Origin: Candidatus Poribacteria bacterium
GTDB lineage: Bacteria > Poribacteria > WGA-4E > UBA9662
NCBI GenBank assembly: GCA_030748495.1
Contig: JASMLX010000007.1
Location: 1 to 64,000, forward strand
DNA: 64,000 nucleotides
Reading direction: 5' to 3'
Under the pieces are notes generated by a model that saw nothing but the letters and a program-made list of their open reading frames with translations, was not told where the DNA came from and did no database searches. Shown here one piece after another: positions 9,545 to 18,893 of this stretch. The translations under genes and the position numbers were made by a program. Positions within the stretch are counted from its first letter, which is position 1. Every line of letters starts with the position of its first letter.

Positions 9545-9685
9545 CCAGGTTGCGGGGTTGATGACAAAGTCCGCGACAATAAAATTGCCGCTGCATGACT
9601 TGCACTGATGGCGTTGTTTCTCCGGCCCAATCCCGTTTTTGACGATGGTGTCAGTTTGGCATTCCTAGCATTGAATCATTGCATG
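9545..9685 (-). pseudogene. IS1-type InsA zinc-ribbon relic
   Basis: The minus-strand frame from about 9684 reads MIQC, a TAG, then ECQTDTIVKNG, GPEKQRHQCKSCSGNF. The paired CxxC motifs and the spacing resemble the N-terminal zinc ribbon of IS1-family InsA proteins. A stop falls between the first two cysteines, and the catalytic part is not recognisable downstream. Family assignment is by motif only. Confidence 0.5.
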
Positions 9686-9807
9686 ACTCCAGATACACTT
9701 TAAATAATAACATTACACCACATACCTATCTATACATATGCACCCTCTAGAAAAAGTCTTTGCTATCTTGAAAAAGAAACCATGTTTGGCTGCTAAGGGA
9801 ACAATTA

Positions 9808-10280
9808 TTGATCCAATTATTAAATCATACGGCTTATTTTTGGAATGACTATACCAGTTCTCGGAAGAGCTTAAAGAACAGGCCGGATGATCCGACACAT
9901 CAGGAAATTCTGGAATGGATCCAAGATCTAGCCAAAAGCAGTGACTATCACCTATGGCCGCCGGGTGAAAACAACCTTGAATGTACGAGGTTATCCTCTG
10001 GGCCGTAATCGGACCAGTAAGTTAATGCGTGAAGTCAATCTGCAGGCAGGTCAGTGCAGGAAGTACCAGGTCACAACAAACAGCAGCCACAAGTAACCGG
10101 TCTTCGATCACCGGCTTCAGCGTGAATTTGATGTTACGCTGCTAGGCTGGGCTTATGCGGCAGATATGACCTACATCTGTCGCCGGGAAGGTTACTTGTT
10201 ATCTGGCGCTAGTAATCTGGACTGCATAAGTCCCAATGATTTTGAGCAACGATTACTGGAGATGAAACAAGCGGCTTAAC
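9808..10280 (+). pseudogene. IS3-family transposase (orfB) relic
   Basis: Joined across frameshifts, the plus strand gives HQEILEWIQDLAKSSDYTYG, GYPLGRNRTSKLMREVNLQA and CRKYQVTTNSSHK, then after a stop AADMTYICRREGYLLSGASN and finally EQRLLEMKQAA. This follows the order of an IS3-group orfB: the HTH_21 segment with the RLMRE motif, then the first catalytic Asp region (ADITYI in intact copies). The central catalytic region is deleted. No matched terminal repeats were found. Confidence 0.6.
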
Positions 10281-10844
10281 TGGCTTGTAACAAACTGCTT
10301 GACCACGCCACATGGAGGATTAAATGGAAGCCACGGCTTGCGCGCCAAACAATGGCCTTACGAGGAATCTATTGGAACTCCATTGATCGTATGTGACCCG
10401 TCATACTCGGAAAGATATGGAACCACCGTTTAGGATCCCACTTGCACCGAGGATCTATTCCCAACGTTGCTAGGTTTGACCAACTAAAACCGCAAAAACC
10501 GTTGCCCGGACTGGACTTGAGTAACTCAACTGTAAAGCAGGGTTAGTCGAGGTACTTGCTGTTCTACTGCAGCTCCAAGTCTATTTGCACCGAATATTCT
10601 CCTTTGGCCTTGCGCTACACTGTCATGTTGTCAAACCAAGATGTGCTCTTTTGCTACGACCGGAGAGCCTTTCCATTTATTGGTTGGTCAATTGATTGAT
10701 CATTGTACCGATATAAATCCTCTTGATTACCACTAGCTAGTAAAGTTAAACTGCTATTGTCAAAGATTTATTCACGACAAGTTTCACTTATCCGGCAATG
10801 CCAGTAAATTTCAAATGAAAACTAATAAAATTAAAGAGGTCACT
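10281..10844. other. Non-coding stretch before the first LamG gene
   Basis: About 560 bases with short broken frames and no convincing gene. The last 100 bases are AT-rich and probably hold the LamG gene's promoter, but I could not place paired -35 and -10 boxes. Confidence 0.4.
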
Positions 10845-11609
10845 ATGATGAAGTTTTCTGCTCATTATTACTTTCTCGGTCGGTTCCTAATTTTGGTCAT
10901 GGTCACATCTGTTTGTCAGGCGGCCCCAACTGGATTGGTAGGATATTGGCGATTTGATCAGGTTGGCAACGCTGCGCTAGACAGCAGTGGAAATAGAAAC
11001 AATGGAAACATTGTGGGCTCAAATAATCGCAACGGTGGGGTTGAAGGTCAAGCCCTTATCTTTGACAATAAGAAAAAAACAAAAGTTGAGATTCCCGCCA
11101 CTAAGACACTGGATCTAGTAGAAGCAATTACGATGGAGGCTTGGATTCAACCGAAATCACTTTATATTGGCAATGACTGGAAACAACGCCCATCTATATT
11201 GGCTAAACGCCAGGCCTATTACCTTGATATCAACGAAAAAGGAAATCTGTCCAGTTACCTTTACGGTGTCCAACCACAAGAGTGGCTTAGTGGGAAAACC
11301 GACATGCGGAAATTTATTGGCCAATGGGTCCATGTAGCAACAGTCTACAATGGCAATAAGCATTTACTCTATATCAATGGTCAGGAAGAAGCCAATGTTA
11401 GTAAGAAAGGCAAAATTACATCCAAAAATAATATCCTTTCCATTGGTTGGGTTGACAACGAGCGATATTTTGACGGTATGATGGATGAGGTTAAACTATG
11501 GAATCGAGGGCTAACAGCTAAAGAGATAAAAGAAGAGGCAACACTAGCTGTAGAGGTTTCGCGTAAGCTAAGTACAATATGGGCCCGCATCAAGACCACT
11601 AAACCTTAA
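10845..11609 (+). CDS. Secreted LamG/concanavalin A-like domain protein
   Basis: About 254 residues from ATG 10845, chosen over 10815 because AGAGG lies just upstream and the protein then begins with a standard signal peptide (FLGRFLILVMVTSVCQAAP). The mature part is a single LamG-like jelly roll: GLVGYWRFDQ, a loop DSSGNRNNG, EGQALIFDN, ITMEAWIQPKS, WVHVATVYNGNKHLLYINGQ and FDGMMDEVKLWNRGLTAKEI, all in the family order. Such domains usually bind glycans. The protein ends in KLSTIWARIKTTKP, a short motif shared with the other LamG protein of the window (ending KLPTTWARVKEQF). It is a single gene in IS-rich surroundings. Confidence 0.85.
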   Translation: MMKFSAHYYFLGRFLILVMVTSVCQAAPTGLVGYWRFDQVGNAALDSSGNRNNGNIVGSNNRNGGVEGQALIFDNKKKTKVEIPATKTLDLVEAITMEAWIQPKSLYIGNDWKQRPSILAKRQAYYLDINEKGNLSSYLYGVQPQEWLSGKTDMRKFIGQWVHVATVYNGNKHLLYINGQEEANVSKKGKITSKNNILSIGWVDNERYFDGMMDEVKLWNRGLTAKEIKEEATLAVEVSRKLSTIWARIKTTKP

Positions 11610-11790
11610 CTGTTAGGTTAGCAGTATAAAGGCCCGTTCTGAGTGATATAAACCTTTCTGCGGAAGAGGTAAAACGTGATGGGAGGATTAGGGGAAGAGA
11701 TAGTATATAAGATCAGTAAAGTTTGTGAGAAATACGGGATAATATCGATAACGCCCGCATCATCTATTCCAATAAATCCAGGAGACTGCC

Positions 11791-12560
11791 ATGACAACTT
11801 CTCTTTTAACAGCTACATCTGAAACTCAACCTCTTCGTGGTTCCACGCCGCATACCATCTACTAGCGACGGATGCCGCGAATCGTGAGTTTCAGATATTT
11901 GCAGCTACACGCCTCCTGAGGGGCTATCATCCATCCTAAAAGATGCGCACACATTTGCCCATGTCTATCCGCGTTTGAGCCCGGTAATACGCGAAGGCGA
12001 ACTCATCGTCGGCGCCAAGATTCGAGGCACCGGTGGCCGGGCCGGAAGGGGTTGGTTACCCGACGGCTCAGTCCATTACATAGAAAGGTTCGCGCGGAAC
12101 GCACCGGCCGATTGTCCCGACGTCTAGGCCATGGCACAACGGGGACTCATCTCGCTGCAGGGGTCGTTGAATCATAAAGTTGTTGATTACGCTGGCTTTG
12201 TCCGTAAGGGCTCCGCAGTTCTTGCCCAACGCGCCCGTAAATTGGCGGCAGCCAAGGATGGCGATGAACGTGACTTCGCAATTTCTTCGCTATGGGCCAC
12301 GACACGATGATCGAACACGCCCACTCCTATGTGCCCGCCTGCTGGGAGCGTGCGAAATCGGCCAGCCCTGAACGAGCCGATGAGCTTCTGGAAATTGCTC
12401 GCACCTGCGAGAAGGTGCCGGCCCAACCAGCTGAGACATTTCATGAAGCGCTTCAGAGCCTCTGGTTCGCTTACATGGTCGCGGGAGATGCGACCGGCCG
12501 TCCGGATGTTATTGATACGTATAATATCGCGGAGCGAAATGGCTTAATTGGAGAGGACCT
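11791..12560 (+). pseudogene. Glycyl-radical (pyruvate formate-lyase-like) enzyme relic
   Basis: The region begins with a good ATG (MTTSLLTATSETQP) and soon meets a TAG. Further on, one frame reads SPVIREGELIVGAKIRGTGG, matching the conserved xREGELIVG segment near the N-terminus of glycyl-radical enzymes. Another frame gives MIEHAHSYVPACWERAKSAS and CEKVPAQPAETFHEALQSLW, which matches the family's PAxTFHEALQ motif. At least three frames are needed and the C-terminal glycyl-radical domain is absent. It is a decayed fragment of a PFL-like enzyme or dehydratase. Confidence 0.6.
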
Positions 12561-13022
12561 GAACTTCTTTTCTGGTCTGTATGTAACGAGAACCTCGCCA
12601 TTTGGTAATGTAGATGCGGTCTTAGAAGAGATTGACTACGGTATTAAATTGCACAGACAGGGACCGTGGTCTATTCTCCTTCACAAGCAGTTCCATTGGT
12701 CCCAAAGTTCCTTGGGAAAACATTCTGTCTGCCTGTCAATATGCAATGTAGGAAGAGTACCTGAAACGAGATACAGGAAGATGCACAGAATAACCGAGTT
12801 TACATAAGGCGTGAGAGGAAAGCGAATAGTTACACCCGTTGAAAAAACACTCGAATTGCACCAGATCAGGCTGACAACGTCCTAATATGAACCGCTTTTC
12901 TCTGACAGAAATCGCCAAACATACGGATATCAGTTTATCAAATTGGTATGCTGGTAAGGAGCATGCGCCCGCTTGGTGATCACACGGATTTTGTCCAGTC
13001 TATTCGCCAAGGGATATAACTA
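12561..13022 (+). other. Unassigned sequence between two pseudogenes
   Basis: The open frame that ends at 12807 runs on from the glycyl-radical segment as NGLIGEDLNFFSGLYVTR and loses resemblance to that family. A second short plus-strand frame from about 12887 reads NRFSLTEIAKHTDISLSNWY and stops near 12979. I recognise neither. They may be parts of another decayed gene upstream of the uroporphyrinogen-decarboxylase-like relic. Confidence 0.35.
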
Positions 13023-13974
13023 ATGCTATATGACAAACCGGGGTGGAAAGAGAACTGGGAAATAACAAAAAAAACGCTATCGGCAGTGGTGGAATCACGA
13101 AGGTCCTGCACTTACTATCACAGGCCTTCCGCCATTGGATAAGCCAAGAGACCAGATACCACCACCCTCGAAGCCGAGAACCGCACGTGAGAAATCATAC
13201 TGATCCCCTTTTTTTGCACGACAGCAACGAGCACAAGGTAGGTTTGCCGCCGACACGCTACCCATTGCACATACGGAATATAGTTGCGTGCAACTGGCGG
13301 CGTGCTTGAGATCCGAGCCGAAGTCTGACGATAGTACCGTGTGGTACATGGACGACATTAGTAATCCCGAAAAATCCCCGGTGCGATCCCTGACAAAGAT
13401 CGAACTTGGATGTGCTCACCGAACTACGGGGAACACAGAATCTGTTGTATGACCTCTTTGACCGACCAGATTGGGTACGTCAGAAACTGGAGGAAATTAA
13501 TCAAGCGTTCTTCACAGCCTTCGATGACTATTATGAACACATCCGGATTCCGATGGTTCTTCGGCCTATGCATACTTTCGCATTTGGGAGCCTGGAAAGG
13601 TTTCTCCGGTGCAGTGTGATTTTGCTGCAATGATCTCTCCTTCGATGTTTGCTGAATTCGTCGTGCCTGCGCTGCGGCGACAGTGTAGGTGGCTCGACCA
13701 CTCCCTGTTTCGTCTAGATGGGCCAAACTGCATTTGTCACATAGATCACCTTCTCGCCATAGCGGAACTGGATGCCGTGCAATGGGCCCCTAGCGTAAGC
13801 CAACCTGGTGCTGGCAATAGTAAGTGGTTCAACCTGTACGAGCAAATTCTCAGCGCCGGAGAAGCAAAACGTACTTTCGATACTTTCGGCAGCAAGGGCA
13901 TCTACCTTTCGCTAAACGTCACTTCTGAAGTAGAAGCAGACGATATCACTTCTTTAGTTGAGTCTATGCGATAG
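13023..13974 (+). pseudogene. Uroporphyrinogen decarboxylase-like protein, multiple frameshifts
   Basis: The gene starts at ATG 13023 behind AAGGGATATAACTA and reads MLYDKPGWKENWEITKKTL, the usual opening of a URO-D-like family found in planctomycetes and poribacteria. A shift near 13085 restores AWWNHEGPALTITGLPPLD. Later segments are LLYDLFDRPDWVRQKLEEI (13440-13500) and, in a further frame, QCDFAAMISPSMFAEFVVP and LFRLDGPNCICHIDHLLAI with WAPSVSQPGAGN. The last two match the C-terminal half of URO-D-like proteins of the methyltransferase/decarboxylase superfamily. At least three shifts and several stops make it non-functional. True HemE activity is unlikely; these paralogues have unknown substrates. 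Confidence 0.7.
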
Positions 13975-14275
13975 GCAGGCTGAGCCAGATTGATTTTCCC
14001 TCGAACTGAATAGGTCCTCAGATAAACTCATCTTCCTATAGCCAAACCGACATTCCCCTTCTTCATCAATCAATGACTCTGACGTGGCACCCTTCCAATT
14101 GCAAGTTCAACTTATTTCAAACAGACTCTTAAAGTACTACTCAAACGTGCAATCCATCAGCACCTATGAATCTCGAATAGACCTAAGGAGTAATAAGCCA
14201 TTTTTATAGGTGGCAAATAGCTCATACGGGATGTTAGGAACCGTATCAACAATAAAAATTTGGAGTGGTTAAAAA

Positions 14276-15514
14276 ATGGCTCACGAAGTTGTAATCGTCG
14301 GTGGTGGATTGTCAGGTCTCTGTTGCGCATTGGAGTTATACCGAAACGGGGTCTCTTTTCTTCTTATCGAAGCCACTGACCGTGTTGGCGGACGTGTAAA
14401 GACAGACCAATGTGACGGGTTTCTGCTGGACCGGGGATTTCAAGTACTTTTGACGGCCTATCCCGAGGCACAACGAGTCTTAGACTATTCAGCACTTCGA
14501 CTGAAGCCGTTTTACCCGGGAGCCTTAGTCTATGACGGTTCAAGGTTTCATCGGGTGGCAGATCCATGGCGAAAAACACGAGATAGCATCAAATCTATCT
14601 TGTCGCCGGTTGGCAGCTTGGCCGATAAACTTAGGATCGCCTGGCTTCGGCGACAAGTATTAGATTTAAGTCTGGAAAATTTGATGGCGGGTGAGGAATC
14701 GACCACCGAGCAGCGATTAGAAAAATTAGGTTTTTCACCGAAAATCATTGATTCTTTCTTTCAACCGTTTTTGGGTGGCGTTTTTCTGGACGCCGACCTG
14801 ACTACCTCAAGTCGAATGCTGGACTTCGTATTTCGAATGTTTTCAATTGGAGAGACGGCAATCCCTGAAAAAGGAATGGAAGCAATTCCTCGTCAACTGT
14901 TAAGTATGTTGCCCGGCGATAGTATTATCACCGATGCAAAAGTAAAAGAAATCAAGACAGATTCGACTGAATTGATTGTGACGCTAGCGAGTGGAGAGAA
15001 AATCGAGACCCAAACAGCCGTTCTTGCTACAAACGGATTGGATAATCTACTGTCGGAAAAAAAGAAACCGAAAAGCCGAGTCGTAAGCTGTTTTTACTTT
15101 GTTAGCGAACTCCCACCGATTACAGAACCGATTCTGGTCCTGAATGGAACGAAATCCGGCTTGGTTAATAACTTGTGTGTGCCGAGCAACATTTCCCCTA
15201 CTCCAACCGGTGCCGCCCTTATTTCAGCTACGGTCCTGGGAGATAGCAAACACACAACAGAAGTGGAACCTCAAGTGGTTAAGTCTGAGTTGAGGCAATG
15301 GTTTGGAACGCAAGTCGAAAACTGGAAACACTTAAAAACCTATCATATTTCTCATGCGCTACCCTCTGCCGAGCAGATACCACCTCAACAGCTCTCTTAC
15401 AAGTATCAAGAAGGAATCTATCTATGTGGTGATTATATGGAAAGTCCTTCGATTCAAGGAGCAATGGTTTCTGGGAGGAAAGCAGCACAAGCAATTCTAG
15501 GTTCAAGACTTTAG
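14276..15514 (+). CDS. FAD-dependent amine oxidase/phytoene desaturase-like oxidoreductase
   Basis: A 412-residue flavoprotein. The N-terminus holds the dinucleotide-binding loop VVIVGGGLSGLCCALEL, followed by IEATDRVGGRVKTDQ, the second signature of the NAD(P)-binding_8/amine oxidase family. The C-terminal FAD-contact segment is present as GIYLCGDYMESPSIQGAMVSG. The middle DRGFQVLLTAYPEAQRVLDY is typical of the protoporphyrinogen-oxidase-like subgroup seen in cyanobacteria and poribacteria. GGAG lies 9 bases before the ATG. The substrate is unknown. It is followed at 278 bases by an unidentified gene and then an ABC exporter, all on the plus strand, though a terminator separates the last two. 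Confidence 0.85.
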   Translation: MAHEVVIVGGGLSGLCCALELYRNGVSFLLIEATDRVGGRVKTDQCDGFLLDRGFQVLLTAYPEAQRVLDYSALRLKPFYPGALVYDGSRFHRVADPWRKTRDSIKSILSPVGSLADKLRIAWLRRQVLDLSLENLMAGEESTTEQRLEKLGFSPKIIDSFFQPFLGGVFLDADLTTSSRMLDFVFRMFSIGETAIPEKGMEAIPRQLLSMLPGDSIITDAKVKEIKTDSTELIVTLASGEKIETQTAVLATNGLDNLLSEKKKPKSRVVSCFYFVSELPPITEPILVLNGTKSGLVNNLCVPSNISPTPTGAALISATVLGDSKHTTEVEPQVVKSELRQWFGTQVENWKHLKTYHISHALPSAEQIPPQQLSYKYQEGIYLCGDYMESPSIQGAMVSGRKAAQAILGSRL

Positions 15515-15792
15515 TTGATTTATGGCTGATCTATTTGAAACGCGTAGAAGAATGTATCGTATTGTCAAGTATCGCTAAGTGTGCTTGGATCTGAAAGTTG
15601 CGATAGATGACAAAATCAGGTGATGGTTTTCGCATTTTTTACATTTCGAAATAAACTTTCATCGGTGGGGATCGTCTATTAGCGGTCGTTGTCTTGAATG
15701 AGAAAGAACATTCAAAACAACAAGCTATATGGGCGATCGATATCGTTCAGATAATTTAGAGACAAATAACTGTCCATAAACGAGGTTTAACA

Positions 15793-16854
15793 ATGCGTCA
15801 GGATACAGACCCCCTACCTAAATATGCCGCGCCAATGGAATTCATCCATTCCGTACACGAAGCACTCACCCATCAAGGCCTGAATATTCCGCTCTCGCAT
15901 CTGATGGTGGTTTCAGGTGAGCCCTTCCGCATCTCCTATAATCCGGATAATCCCGAGCATAGTCCACATACAGTTTTTCATAATCCACTACGCACCGTTT
16001 GCCGTGTGTTAGGGTTGAAACATCAACTCTATTATGATGAGGATTACCAAACGGCCTGGAATCGGTTGTATCAAAACCTGAACGAAGGCAAGGTTGCGTT
16101 GATACCCTTTGACAGCGGACACCCGTTTTTCGCTGCCAGTGAAACACCAGGTCAGGTGATTGGCCAAAATGGCTATACTATTACTTTTGATAAGAGCCAA
16201 CTGAGCCATAAATGGTTGTCCGTTGATGGGTTTTATGAGTTAGGATTGGACGGTTACTACCAGTTCCTAATTGAGGATCGAAATCGGTTACCGGATCACC
16301 GAGAAACCGCCTACGGTGTTTTTCGACTGGCCCGGAAGTTGATGCACCTTCGACGTAAGGTTAGTGGCGGAGCGATGGGTACTGAAGCCTATTTCGCATT
16401 GGCCGGCCATATCCAGAACAGCCTAAAAAAGGAGTGGGATGACGCTCAGCAGGACTTCGACCGTATCCTTAAGTGGGGACAGATTCCACTGAGCCAAATC
16501 TTGGAAGGTAAAGAGATGGTCATCGAATACCTTCAATCCATTCGCAACACCTTTGAGGATCGGGAGTTGGCACTATTTGATGATGCCATCTTGATCTACC
16601 AACAAATGATTAGTCTCTTGCGAACGTTGAAAATCAATTTCCAATTTTCAACTAACCTCCTACAAACCCTCTCTGAATCTGAAACTGATTCGCCCAGTTT
16701 CAGCCAATCTATTTCCAGGAGATTTCGCCAAAGACGATTTCTCCAAAGCCTAAAAGCCTGCCAAAAACTAGTTCTAGCGATCTCTACTATAGAAACCAAT
16801 GCCATTGACAAGTTTACGTCAATTGTTCGACTCAGTGAAAAGTTGAAGATCTAA
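15793..16854 (+). CDS. Unidentified 353-residue protein, possibly BtrH_N/C39-like fold
   Basis: An intact frame with a start at ATG 15793 following GAGG. The N-terminal half (residues 14-175) has the rhythm of the butirosin-H-like N-terminal domain, a papain-like fold: HSVHEALTHQGLNIPLSHL, HNPLRTVCRVLGL, NEGKVALIPFDSGHP, QNGYTITFDKS. However, the expected catalytic Cys near the N-terminus is replaced (H-S-V), so a non-catalytic role is suggested. The C-terminal half is predicted to be all-helical, with a Ser-rich linker (SESETDSPSFSQSISRR) near residue 300. There is no signal peptide or membrane segment. The family assignment is tentative. It sits between an FAD oxidoreductase and an ABC exporter. 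Confidence 0.55.
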   Translation: MRQDTDPLPKYAAPMEFIHSVHEALTHQGLNIPLSHLMVVSGEPFRISYNPDNPEHSPHTVFHNPLRTVCRVLGLKHQLYYDEDYQTAWNRLYQNLNEGKVALIPFDSGHPFFAASETPGQVIGQNGYTITFDKSQLSHKWLSVDGFYELGLDGYYQFLIEDRNRLPDHRETAYGVFRLARKLMHLRRKVSGGAMGTEAYFALAGHIQNSLKKEWDDAQQDFDRILKWGQIPLSQILEGKEMVIEYLQSIRNTFEDRELALFDDAILIYQQMISLLRTLKINFQFSTNLLQTLSESETDSPSFSQSISRRFRQRRFLQSLKACQKLVLAISTIETNAIDKFTSIVRLSEKLKI

Positions 16855-16877
16855 TAGACCTTCAGCTGTCGCACCTG

Positions 16878-16926
16878 ACCTTTTTGCCTTTACATTCACC
16901 TGTTTGTAAGGGCAAAAGGTTTTCTC
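16878..16926 (+). terminator. Rho-independent terminator
   Basis: ACCTTTTTGCCTTTACA (16878-16894) pairs with TGTAAGGGCAAAAGGT (16905-16920) with one bulge, followed by TTTCTCTT. It closes the preceding gene and separates it from the ABC transporter gene. Confidence 0.7.
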
Positions 16927-16977
16927 TTATTAAGATTCTCCCTTTCAAAAATCGGTGCTACTGATTAGGATCAGCCG

Positions 16978-18777
16978 GTGAAAAACTTTATTCGGATTAT
17001 CAAATACGGACGGCCCTATCTTGGTTGGTTGATACTGGGATTTGGTCTAATTATGATCTTGGCCCAATCCCAACTGTTTATGCCATTGGTTCAACGGTTT
17101 GTGATTGATCAGATCCTCACCAACGCTCGGGAAGAACTAGTCTCTGTCCGTATACTCAATTTCGAAATAGAACGAACCCCTGTTGCCTGGTTAGGAATTA
17201 TTCTGGGAACGATTATCGGGTTTTATACTTTAGTCGGTCTGCTATCTTACGCCCGGACCTACGTGATGACCTGGGTTAGCCAAAAGATCCTGTTTGATTT
17301 GCGCAAGGAAGCATTTAGCCACCTACAACGCATGTCGATGCGCTTCTACGATGTTCACGGGACAGGACAGATCTTATCCCGGGTAAGAGAGGACGTCAGT
17401 TCCCTCCGGTCTCTGGTCACCGACACCTCAATCGATATCCTGACCGACGCCATGATGCTGATTACCATGGTGACAGTTATGTTCAGATGGAACTGGAAAC
17501 TGACCTTATTGTCACTGTTCATCTTGCCCTTGGTAGTTGGTAACTACTTTTTTTTCATTGGTCGGATGCGTCATATGTGGCGTGGCTTACGAAACAAACG
17601 GGCAGACCTTTCAACTGAAATGTACGAATCGGTGGCAGGGGCTAAAGTAATTAAGGCGTTTCACCGTGAACAGCACCAGGAACAAAAGATCTCTCACGGT
17701 ATGCGCGATATGCTGGATGTCGAACTCGATTTAGCTAAGCAACGTACCACTATGGGTCGATTATCGGGATTTTTTCAATCTTTGGGCAGTGGTGTCGTAC
17801 TCTGCTACGGTGGATACCTGGTCGTAATGGAAGAAATGTCAATTGGAACAATGGTGGCGTTCTATCAATTTTTAGGACGATTATATGGCCCAATGATGAA
17901 GTTGATTAACATTAACGCAACCATTCAAGAAGCCTTGATTTCAGCAGAACGCGTCTTTGGTTTGCTGGATTCAGAACCAACTGTGCCTGAAGCTCCGAAT
18001 GCAACTGAAATGCCACCGATCCAAGGGCAGGTTGGGTTTAACAATGTTTCCTTTAGCTATGAACCGGAAAGTCCTGTCTTGCAGGAGGTTACATTTGAGG
18101 TTGCGCCCGATTCGATGATTGCACTGATTGGTCCGTCGGGATCGGGGAAAACTACCATTGCCAACCTGATCTCCCGCTTCTACGACCCAACAGAAGGTCA
18201 GATTACCATTGATGGTCATGATTTAGTATCGGTAACGATCAAATCTTTACGTGACCAGATGGGGGTTGTCTTACAGGATAACTATCTATTTCAAGGATCG
18301 GTGGCCGATAACATCCGCTTTGGCAAACTCGGTGCCACAGACGAAGAGGTGGTACAAGCCGCCGTTGCGGCTAATGCACATCAGTTCATCGTCGACGATC
18401 TCTCCGAGGGCTACCAAACCGAAGTCGGTGAAAGGGGCGCACGCTTATCCGGCGGGCAGAAGCAACGGATCTCCATTGCTCGTACTATCCTACGTAACCC
18501 CAGGATTCTGGTACTGGATGAGGCAACTTCTGCACTGGACACTGAATCTGAATCACAAATTCAGCAAGCACTCGGTCGGTTAATGAAAGGGAGAACCTCC
18601 TTTGTCATCGCTCACAGACTTTCCACCATTTTGGACGCTGACGCCATTATCACTATGGAAAATGGACGGCTGGTTGAAATGGGCACGCATGACGAATTAC
18701 TCACCGCTAACGGATTATATGCGGACATGTACCATAAGCAGTTCAAAAAAGATTTAGACAAAGGGGATCAAGACTGA
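16978..18777 (+). CDS. ABC exporter half-transporter (fused permease and ATPase)
   Basis: 599 residues starting at GTG 16978 (AGGA 8 bases upstream). Residues 1-320 form the six-helix type IV exporter membrane domain (ABC_membrane); helices include LGWLILGFGLIMILAQ and AWLGIILGTIIGFYTLVGL. Residues 345-590 form the nucleotide-binding domain with Walker A GPSGSGKTT, Q-loop GVVLQDNYLF, signature LSGGQKQR, Walker B ILVLDEATSALD and H-loop IAHRLS, all intact. It is of the MsbA/LmrA type and should act as a dimer exporting lipids, peptides or drugs; the cargo is unknown. A terminator lies upstream and the next genes are convergent. Confidence 0.95.
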   Translation: MKNFIRIIKYGRPYLGWLILGFGLIMILAQSQLFMPLVQRFVIDQILTNAREELVSVRILNFEIERTPVAWLGIILGTIIGFYTLVGLLSYARTYVMTWVSQKILFDLRKEAFSHLQRMSMRFYDVHGTGQILSRVREDVSSLRSLVTDTSIDILTDAMMLITMVTVMFRWNWKLTLLSLFILPLVVGNYFFFIGRMRHMWRGLRNKRADLSTEMYESVAGAKVIKAFHREQHQEQKISHGMRDMLDVELDLAKQRTTMGRLSGFFQSLGSGVVLCYGGYLVVMEEMSIGTMVAFYQFLGRLYGPMMKLININATIQEALISAERVFGLLDSEPTVPEAPNATEMPPIQGQVGFNNVSFSYEPESPVLQEVTFEVAPDSMIALIGPSGSGKTTIANLISRFYDPTEGQITIDGHDLVSVTIKSLRDQMGVVLQDNYLFQGSVADNIRFGKLGATDEEVVQAAVAANAHQFIVDDLSEGYQTEVGERGARLSGGQKQRISIARTILRNPRILVLDEATSALDTESESQIQQALGRLMKGRTSFVIAHRLSTILDADAIITMENGRLVEMGTHDELLTANGLYADMYHKQFKKDLDKGDQD

Positions 18778-18893
18778 GAGATCAGATGTACGATATGAGG
18801 CATAGCAGGTAAATTCAACAATTAAGTTGGTCCTTCCAAACCTGGTCGTAGCACAAGCCTGTTGGTCTTGGTTTGCCTCTATAACTCCCCCTC

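Noticed and set aside
12292..12807. 171-residue frame as an intact gene
   Set aside because: Its first half is the TFHEALQSLW part of a glycyl-radical enzyme and the second half is unrelated sequence, so it is a product of decay and not a complete gene.
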